This document shows, piece after piece, positions 59,572-64,000 of a stretch of 64,000 nucleotides of DNA. The stretch covers positions 1 to 64,000 of the forward strand of contig JBGAJM010000003.1 in NCBI GenBank assembly GCA_044224925.1. Direction: 5' to 3'. The stretch comes from Kapaibacterium sp044224925 (GTDB lineage: Bacteria > Bacteroidota > Ignavibacteria > Kapaibacteriales > Kapaibacteriaceae). The translations under genes and the position numbers were made by a program. Numbering within the stretch: position 1 is the stretch's first letter; the number at the start of each line of letters is the position of its first letter. Under the pieces are notes generated by a model. The model saw nothing but the letters and a program-made list of their open reading frames with translations, was not told the origin of the DNA and did not search any database.

Positions 59572-62500
59572 TCACCGCCGTTCCTCCACAAAGTACATCT
59601 CCATCTCTCCCTTGCCCTTTACCGCCACCTTACCGCGTGGGGTGCAGATGAATCGGTCGTGGACGAGTTGATACGTTGATTCGGAGATGGTGATCTTACC
59701 CGGCATGCTGTGTTGCTCCATGCGTGCAGCAGTGTTGACGACGTCGCCCCAGATGTCGTAGGCGAACTTCTTGACGCCGACGATGCCGGCCACAACGGAG
59801 CCGGAGTGAATGCCGATGCGGATCTGGAAGGCCTTGCCCTGTTGTGTGCGGTGATGCACGTAGGCGAGGATCTCCAAGGCCGCACGCACACATGCTTCGG
59901 CATGATGTTCGTTCGCCGCCGGCATGCCACAGACGGCCATGTAGGCATCACCCGTGGTCTTGATCTTTTCCAAGCCATTGCGCTCGATGATGGCATCGAA
60001 GGCACTGAAGCATTCGTGTAGTTCCTGGACGAGGTCTTCGGGACGCATGCCCTCGCCGATCTTGGTGAAGTCGACGAAGTCGGTGAAGAGCACGGTGACG
60101 TTGTCGTACCGACGTGCCGAGGTCTCTCCACGCGTCATGAGCTCACTGGCAACTTCGGCAGGAAGAATGTTCAAGAGCAGTGATTCACTGCGCTTCTTCT
60201 CGCGTTCGACGCGATTGCGTTGCCGATAGACCACGACAAGAAATCCAAGGGCAAGCACAACGCCGGCCGCAATGGAGTTGCGGATGTTGCGCTGCGTGAT
60301 GTCCTTCTTCTCCTGCTCGGCCTTGGTCTTTGCCTCTTGTTGCGAGAACTGGAAGCGCATCACTTGATTGGCGACGGCTCGCACCTTGTCGCCATTGTCG
60401 ATGCTGTCGCGCGCAGTGATGTAGTCGCGATAGTGGAAGAATGCGGCCGCACGGTTTCCCGATGCCGTGTCGAGTTCAAAGAGACGTTGGTAGACGTTAC
60501 GCATGGCGTCGGTGCTGTGTAGTTGCTTGCAGAGGCGCAGGCAACTGTCCAGACATACGGCGGCCTCTGCGAAGCGCTTCTGCAGCGTGTAGCAGTTGCC
60601 CAACTGGTTGTAGGTCCACGCAATGCCGTTCATGTCATGCTGGGCACGGAAGACGGGCAGTGCCTTGTGCAGCGTGTCGATGGCCATGCCGAGATCGCCG
60701 AGTTTGGCGCGGACGATGGCGATGCCGACCAATGCCATGCCGTATGCGATCGTGTCACCGCTGACGAGGAAGAGATCGCGTGCACGCCCATAGCTGCGCA
60801 ATGCCTCTGCTCGGTCGCGGTCATCATTCAATGATGCAAGGTTCAACCAATTCCGTGCTTCCCAATCGCGATTGCCCGTCCGCTGATTGATGCGCTGTGC
60901 CTTCTTCAAAAAGGCAAAGGCCTCCTTGACATTGCCAACGGCCACATAGGTGATGGAGATGTTATGATAGAGTCCCGCGGCATCGGCCTCGTTGCCCGTG
61001 CGTTCGTAGTAGGCGAGACAGTCGAAGTTGTACTTGAGCGACTTCTCGTGATCGCCAATGTTCAGATAGATGATGCCAAAGTTGAAGTAGACATTGTAGA
61101 TCTTGGCGGAGTCGCCAACTACGCGAAACTTCTCCAGGGCCCGGTGGTTCCATTCCAGTGCCTCGGAGTACTTTTTCAGGTCGGTGAGAATTCCGGCGTT
61201 GACCCTGCATGCCTCTGCATACCCCGCTGTATAGCCGATCCGCTCCGACACCTGCATCGATCGCCGCACGAGGGCTGTCGCTTTCTCCGTGTTGGTGCCC
61301 CAGTACTCCCTGGCGAGTGCATTCCATGCCTTGATGCGTGTGGTGTCGTGATCGGCATGTGCGAGCACGGTATTCAGAGAGTCGACCACTTGCTGATTCA
61401 GTGCGACGAGGTTGAAGGCGGCGAGGAGAGAGAGCACCACCACCGTGGCGATGCGTTGGAGCCAGAACGTCGACATGGTGCCCTTGCCCTTGACGTTGAT
61501 CTCGCCGCGTGGCTCAAGGTCAACATCCGTGGTGCACCGGCGGAGTTCATCGGCCATGGCGTCCGAGATGTGGATGCGACCCGGCAGACCGGAGCTTTCC
61601 ATGCGCGAGGCCACGTTGACGGTGTCGCCCCAAACATCATACTGCATGCGTTCGGAGCCGATGATGCCGGCGACGACCGGACCGCAGTGAAGGCCGATGC
61701 GACATTGGAGTTCGGGTGCCGATGTGGTGATGGCCTCCATGATGTCGACGGCAGCGCGCGCCGCCGCGCAGGCATCCTCAAAGGAAACGGCCATGTAGGA
61801 ATCGCCAATGGTCTTGATCTTGAAGAGACCGTGTTGGGCAACCACGTCGTCGCACCGACCGAAGATCTTGTCCAGCATGGCCACCACTTGCTCTGCATCG
61901 AGCGTTGACGACATGGTCGTGAAGCCCACAAGATCGGCGAACAACACCGTTGCTCGCTCGAAATGGTCTTGCACCACCTCGCCCCTTGCCACCCTATCCG
62001 CAATGTGCTTGGGCAGTGCGCTGTGCAAGACGGTCAAGTGCATTTGATGCTCGCGTTGCACGAGCTCCATCTCTCGCTGCTTCTCTTGGAAGGCGATCTT
62101 CTGCGTGGTCTCTTTGCCCTCGCGCTCTTCGCGAATGGCCTTGATGGCGGCATCGTGCGTGAGATATGCTTCGAAGTCGGCCTGTTGTTTTGCAATGCCC
62201 TGCAGTTGTTCATGCACCATGAGTCGATGTTGCGCCATCGACTCGCTTTGCATGCTCTGCAGCGTTTGCTCAAGCATCGTTCGTGCCGCTGTCATATCGC
62301 CATCGTGGATGAGGAGCTTGGCGCGAAGCACCTCTGTGAGGAGCGACACGTCGGCGAAGCGCGAGAACATGTCCTGCTCTCGGTCGAGAAGTGCTCTGCA
62401 ATCCGCAATGCGATCCAGCGCGAAGAGCGCCTGTCCATATGCCTCGGTGAAGAAGGCGCACTCATGCATCGCGCCCAGCTCGCGCGCCAAGGTACAGCTT

Positions 62501-63303
62501 CGAAGCAGGTACGGCTCGGCCTCGTCGGCACGTCCGTTGTTCAGGAACGTCAGACCGATGTTGCCGTACACACCAACACAGTCCCGCTTGCTGCCAGTCT
62601 CTTCGTAATACTGCAGTGCGCGCTTGAAGTGCTCCACAGCACGATCCACTTCTCCGTGCATCGCATAGGCGTTGCCAAGCTGTCCGTACGTGAAGGCCAC
62701 GTCGTTCGGACTGTTGGCATCCTCCAAGGCGCGCAGGGCGCGGAAGTGATGATCGACGGAACTTGTGATGTCGCCTGCATGGGAATAGAGCGTACCTAAA
62801 CTGTTGAGCGTCTGACCGATGAGTGTGGTGTCGCCCATCTCTTCGTCCACGGCCAATGCGCGCGTGAGCTCTTCGAGGGCCTCGGGCCATTTGCCGAGGA
62901 ACATCAACACTCCGCCGCGCTGTCGGTAGGCAAGACCCATCCCTTGTTTGTTGTTGCGTGCGGCATGCAGGTCGATCGAGCGTCCATAATGCTCGAGCGC
63001 CATGGCATAGTCGCCCTGCATCAGGCCGATGTTGCCCAGGGCGGTGAGGACGTTGGCCATCATGGCCACATCGTTCATCTCGGTGGCAAGGGCCATGGTC
63101 TCGGTCAGGCGCGGCACTGCCGTCGACAGATCGCCCACGTACAAAGCGGCCACCCCCTCGTAGTAGAGGGCCAGCAGCTTCCCGCGCTCACCACCATGTT
63201 CGGCCAGCCACGCCGCCATTGCATGAATGGTCGGCACGTCCTGCACCTTGATGGCCTGCGCGCCCACCTCCGTGGCCTGTTCGAACGAAGTGACCTCGAC
63301 CAC
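59572..63303 (-). CDS. Giant TPR protein with two adenylate cyclase domains
   Basis: 1243 residues, GTG start after AAGGAGAAGG. Order: TPR region about 1-400 (no signal peptide, so cytosolic), coiled coil, cyclase 1 about 450-615 (VLFADLVGFTTMSSTLDAEQ, FKIKTIGDSYMAVSF, YDVWGDTVNVASRMESSG). Then a signal-peptide-like helix near 622-640 (IATVVVLSLLAAFNLVALNQ), a second TPR region about 645-970, a membrane helix near 1004 and cyclase 2 about 1045-1240. Both catalytic domains keep the two metal Asp, the adenine-reading Lys/Asp and the Asn/Arg transition-state pair. The second half is essentially a whole copy of the neighbouring cyclase gene joined in frame. The internal helix would put the second TPR outside the membrane and both cyclases inside. 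Confidence 0.9.
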   Translation of the reverse strand: MVEVTSFEQATEVGAQAIKVQDVPTIHAMAAWLAEHGGERGKLLALYYEGVAALYVGDLSTAVPRLTETMALATEMNDVAMMANVLTALGNIGLMQGDYAMALEHYGRSIDLHAARNNKQGMGLAYRQRGGVLMFLGKWPEALEELTRALAVDEEMGDTTLIGQTLNSLGTLYSHAGDITSSVDHHFRALRALEDANSPNDVAFTYGQLGNAYAMHGEVDRAVEHFKRALQYYEETGSKRDCVGVYGNIGLTFLNNGRADEAEPYLLRSCTLARELGAMHECAFFTEAYGQALFALDRIADCRALLDREQDMFSRFADVSLLTEVLRAKLLIHDGDMTAARTMLEQTLQSMQSESMAQHRLMVHEQLQGIAKQQADFEAYLTHDAAIKAIREEREGKETTQKIAFQEKQREMELVQREHQMHLTVLHSALPKHIADRVARGEVVQDHFERATVLFADLVGFTTMSSTLDAEQVVAMLDKIFGRCDDVVAQHGLFKIKTIGDSYMAVSFEDACAAARAAVDIMEAITTSAPELQCRIGLHCGPVVAGIIGSERMQYDVWGDTVNVASRMESSGLPGRIHISDAMADELRRCTTDVDLEPRGEINVKGKGTMSTFWLQRIATVVVLSLLAAFNLVALNQQVVDSLNTVLAHADHDTTRIKAWNALAREYWGTNTEKATALVRRSMQVSERIGYTAGYAEACRVNAGILTDLKKYSEALEWNHRALEKFRVVGDSAKIYNVYFNFGIIYLNIGDHEKSLKYNFDCLAYYERTGNEADAAGLYHNISITYVAVGNVKEAFAFLKKAQRINQRTGNRDWEARNWLNLASLNDDRDRAEALRSYGRARDLFLVSGDTIAYGMALVGIAIVRAKLGDLGMAIDTLHKALPVFRAQHDMNGIAWTYNQLGNCYTLQKRFAEAAVCLDSCLRLCKQLHSTDAMRNVYQRLFELDTASGNRAAAFFHYRDYITARDSIDNGDKVRAVANQVMRFQFSQQEAKTKAEQEKKDITQRNIRNSIAAGVVLALGFLVVVYRQRNRVEREKKRSESLLLNILPAEVASELMTRGETSARRYDNVTVLFTDFVDFTKIGEGMRPEDLVQELHECFSAFDAIIERNGLEKIKTTGDAYMAVCGMPAANEHHAEACVRAALEILAYVHHRTQQGKAFQIRIGIHSGSVVAGIVGVKKFAYDIWGDVVNTAARMEQHSMPGKITISESTYQLVHDRFICTPRGKVAVKGKGEMEMYFVEERR
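59585..60318 (-). repeat. Copy 2 of the 734-bp duplicated cyclase module
   Basis: The 3' end of the double-cyclase gene. The translation over about 245 residues (from EQEKKDITQRNIRNS to MEMYFVEE) is identical to copy 1, while upstream of 60318 the two genes are clearly diverged. Confidence 0.9.
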
Positions 63304-63395
63304 GCCTTCTCCTTGACGGTGATCCTCCCATTGCGCCCCGCCGGTCCCACCCGGCCCACCCCGCGAATTTGCGCACTTTCAGGTTGTCCACCACT

Positions 63396-63423
63396 TGTCA
63401 CTCGTCACTTGTCACTTGTCACA
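63396..63423. repeat. 7-bp tandem array G
   Basis: Four heptamers: TGTCACT, CGTCACT, TGTCACT, TGTCACA. Lies between the divergent double-cyclase gene and the NmrA gene. The only array not touching a coding sequence. Confidence 0.85.
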
Positions 63424-63438
63424 TTCTTCCTATGTTTG
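63409..63438 (+). promoter_or_regulatory. Promoter of the NmrA gene, -33 inside the repeat array
   Basis: TATGTTTG (63431-63438) exactly fits TAnnTTTG. A TTG at 63409-63411, spaced by 19 bases, is supplied by array G. The ATG is 45 bases downstream, with GGAG six bases before it. Confidence 0.55.
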
Positions 63439-63483
63439 TGCTTTCCGTGTTACAACACATAGTTCGTTCTTACTGGAGTTTGT

Positions 63484-64000
63484 ATGTCCGACAAAAAGAT
63501 CATCGCCGTTGTTGGCGCAACCGGTGCCCAAGGCGGCGCCCTTGTTCGAGCCATTCTTGCCGACACGTCGGGTGAGTATGCAGCGCGTGCCATCACGCGT
63601 GATGTGAATTCCGACAAGGCCAAGGCCCTTGCTGCGGCAGGTGCTGAGGTCGTTGCTGCCGATGTGAATGACGAGGCCAGCATCACGGCTGCCCTCCAAG
63701 GCGCCTATGGTGCGTTCTTCGTGACGTTCTTCTGGGACCACTTCTCGCCCGCAACAGAGAAGCAAACGGCACAGAACATGGCCAACGCTGCACGCACGGC
63801 TGGTGTGAAGCACATCATCTGGTCGTCCCTCGAAGACACGCGCAAGTGGATCCCGCTTTCCGACGATCGCATGCCAACGCTGCAAGGCGAGTACAAGGTG
63901 CCGCACTTCGATGCAAAGGGTGAGGCAAATGCCTACTTCGACGGACTGCCACGCACGATCCTCAACACGGCCTTCTATTGGGAGAACTTCATCTACTTCG
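63484..64000 (+). CDS. NmrA-family NAD(P)-binding protein, C-terminus beyond window
   Basis: 172 residues visible. The Rossmann start MSDKKIIAVVGATGAQGGAL has the GATGxxG nucleotide motif. Then come AAGAEVVAADVNDEASITAA, AYGAFFVTFFWDHFSP, HIIWSSLEDTRKW and ILNTAFYWENFIYF, which match the NmrA/HSCARG-like branch of atypical short-chain dehydrogenases. These are often redox sensors rather than enzymes. No export signal. Confidence 0.88.
   Translation, partial: MSDKKIIAVVGATGAQGGALVRAILADTSGEYAARAITRDVNSDKAKALAAAGAEVVAADVNDEASITAALQGAYGAFFVTFFWDHFSPATEKQTAQNMANAARTAGVKHIIWSSLEDTRKWIPLSDDRMPTLQGEYKVPHFDAKGEANAYFDGLPRTILNTAFYWENFIYF

Noticed and set aside
61380..61450. Two separate cyclase genes rather than one 1243-residue protein
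   Set aside because: No stop lies between the halves. A start at the signal-like helix would lie inside a continuous frame with no clear RBS, so one product is the simpler reading, although internal initiation is not excluded.

Overview
The window (about 57% GC, densely coded) looks like a chromosome segment from a Bacteroidota/Chlorobi-group (FCB) bacterium, possibly a Kapabacteria-like lineage. This placement is an inference. It rests on several type IX secretion C-terminal sorting domains (genes ending at 7283, 17638 and 47409), a PorD/DUF4835 gene, TonB-receptor and OmpA-type envelope proteins, and promoters resembling the Bacteroidota TTTG / TAnnTTTG pattern (best case 41705-41737). I saw no rRNA, tRNA, CRISPR array or insertion sequence.

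Layout. 1-7283: two minus-strand envelope genes, then porD, a fused tadA-rsmI, tmk and a secreted metalloprotease. 7306-16196: proline dehydrogenase, an EEP-family lipoprotein, a GAF/degenerate-GGDEF membrane protein, two related export-targeted proteins, a Nudix hydrolase, ndk, sucD and an OsmC-like protein. 16196-20900: an accessory stretch with a delta-60-repeat secreted protein, a 5'-truncated Rhs gene carrying a HET-C/phospholipase-like toxin tip, an overlapping candidate lipoprotein immunity gene, and a frameshifted cupin remnant. 20903-25265: a tight minus-strand operon psd-pssA-purS-purQ-tatA-tatA-gatA. 25317-29891: the replication block dnaN-recF-dciA-gyrB, without dnaA. 29929-35376: sulfatase, TPR-LuxR regulator and a tandem pair of unknown secreted proteins. 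35512-41658 (minus): ahcY and metK of the SAM cycle, a sugar nucleotidyltransferase and a five-LysM lytic transglycosylase. 41802-45571: a haem-motif lipoprotein (minus), then an ABC-F / ECF sigma / putative anti-sigma operon. 45779-50662 (minus): OmpA-like protein, T9SS cargo and a helical-repeat protein. 50746-54596: cytochrome c, a DUF5602-like lipoprotein and a TonB-dependent receptor. 54604-57599: small orphan genes, an HNH nuclease in AT-richer DNA and a DUF6159-like membrane protein. 57638-63303: two TPR/class III adenylate cyclase genes, one with two catalytic domains. 63484-end: an NmrA-family protein.

The most unusual signal is a family of dispersed 7-bp tandem arrays (unit AAGTGAC / reverse GTCACTT) at seven places. 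In five of them the TGA inside a unit is the stop codon of the adjacent gene. An unrelated 11-bp array after the putative anti-sigma gene has the same design (unit ending in TAA, unit length not a multiple of three). In the reverse orientation the 7-bp array is open in all frames, and at 8215-8284 it encodes the signal peptide of a lipoprotein. Other highlights are the TadA-RsmI fusion, the double cyclase with a 734-bp internal duplication that differs only silently from its neighbour, the Rhs/HET-C toxin with its putative immunity lipoprotein, and a histone-H1-like tail on SucD.
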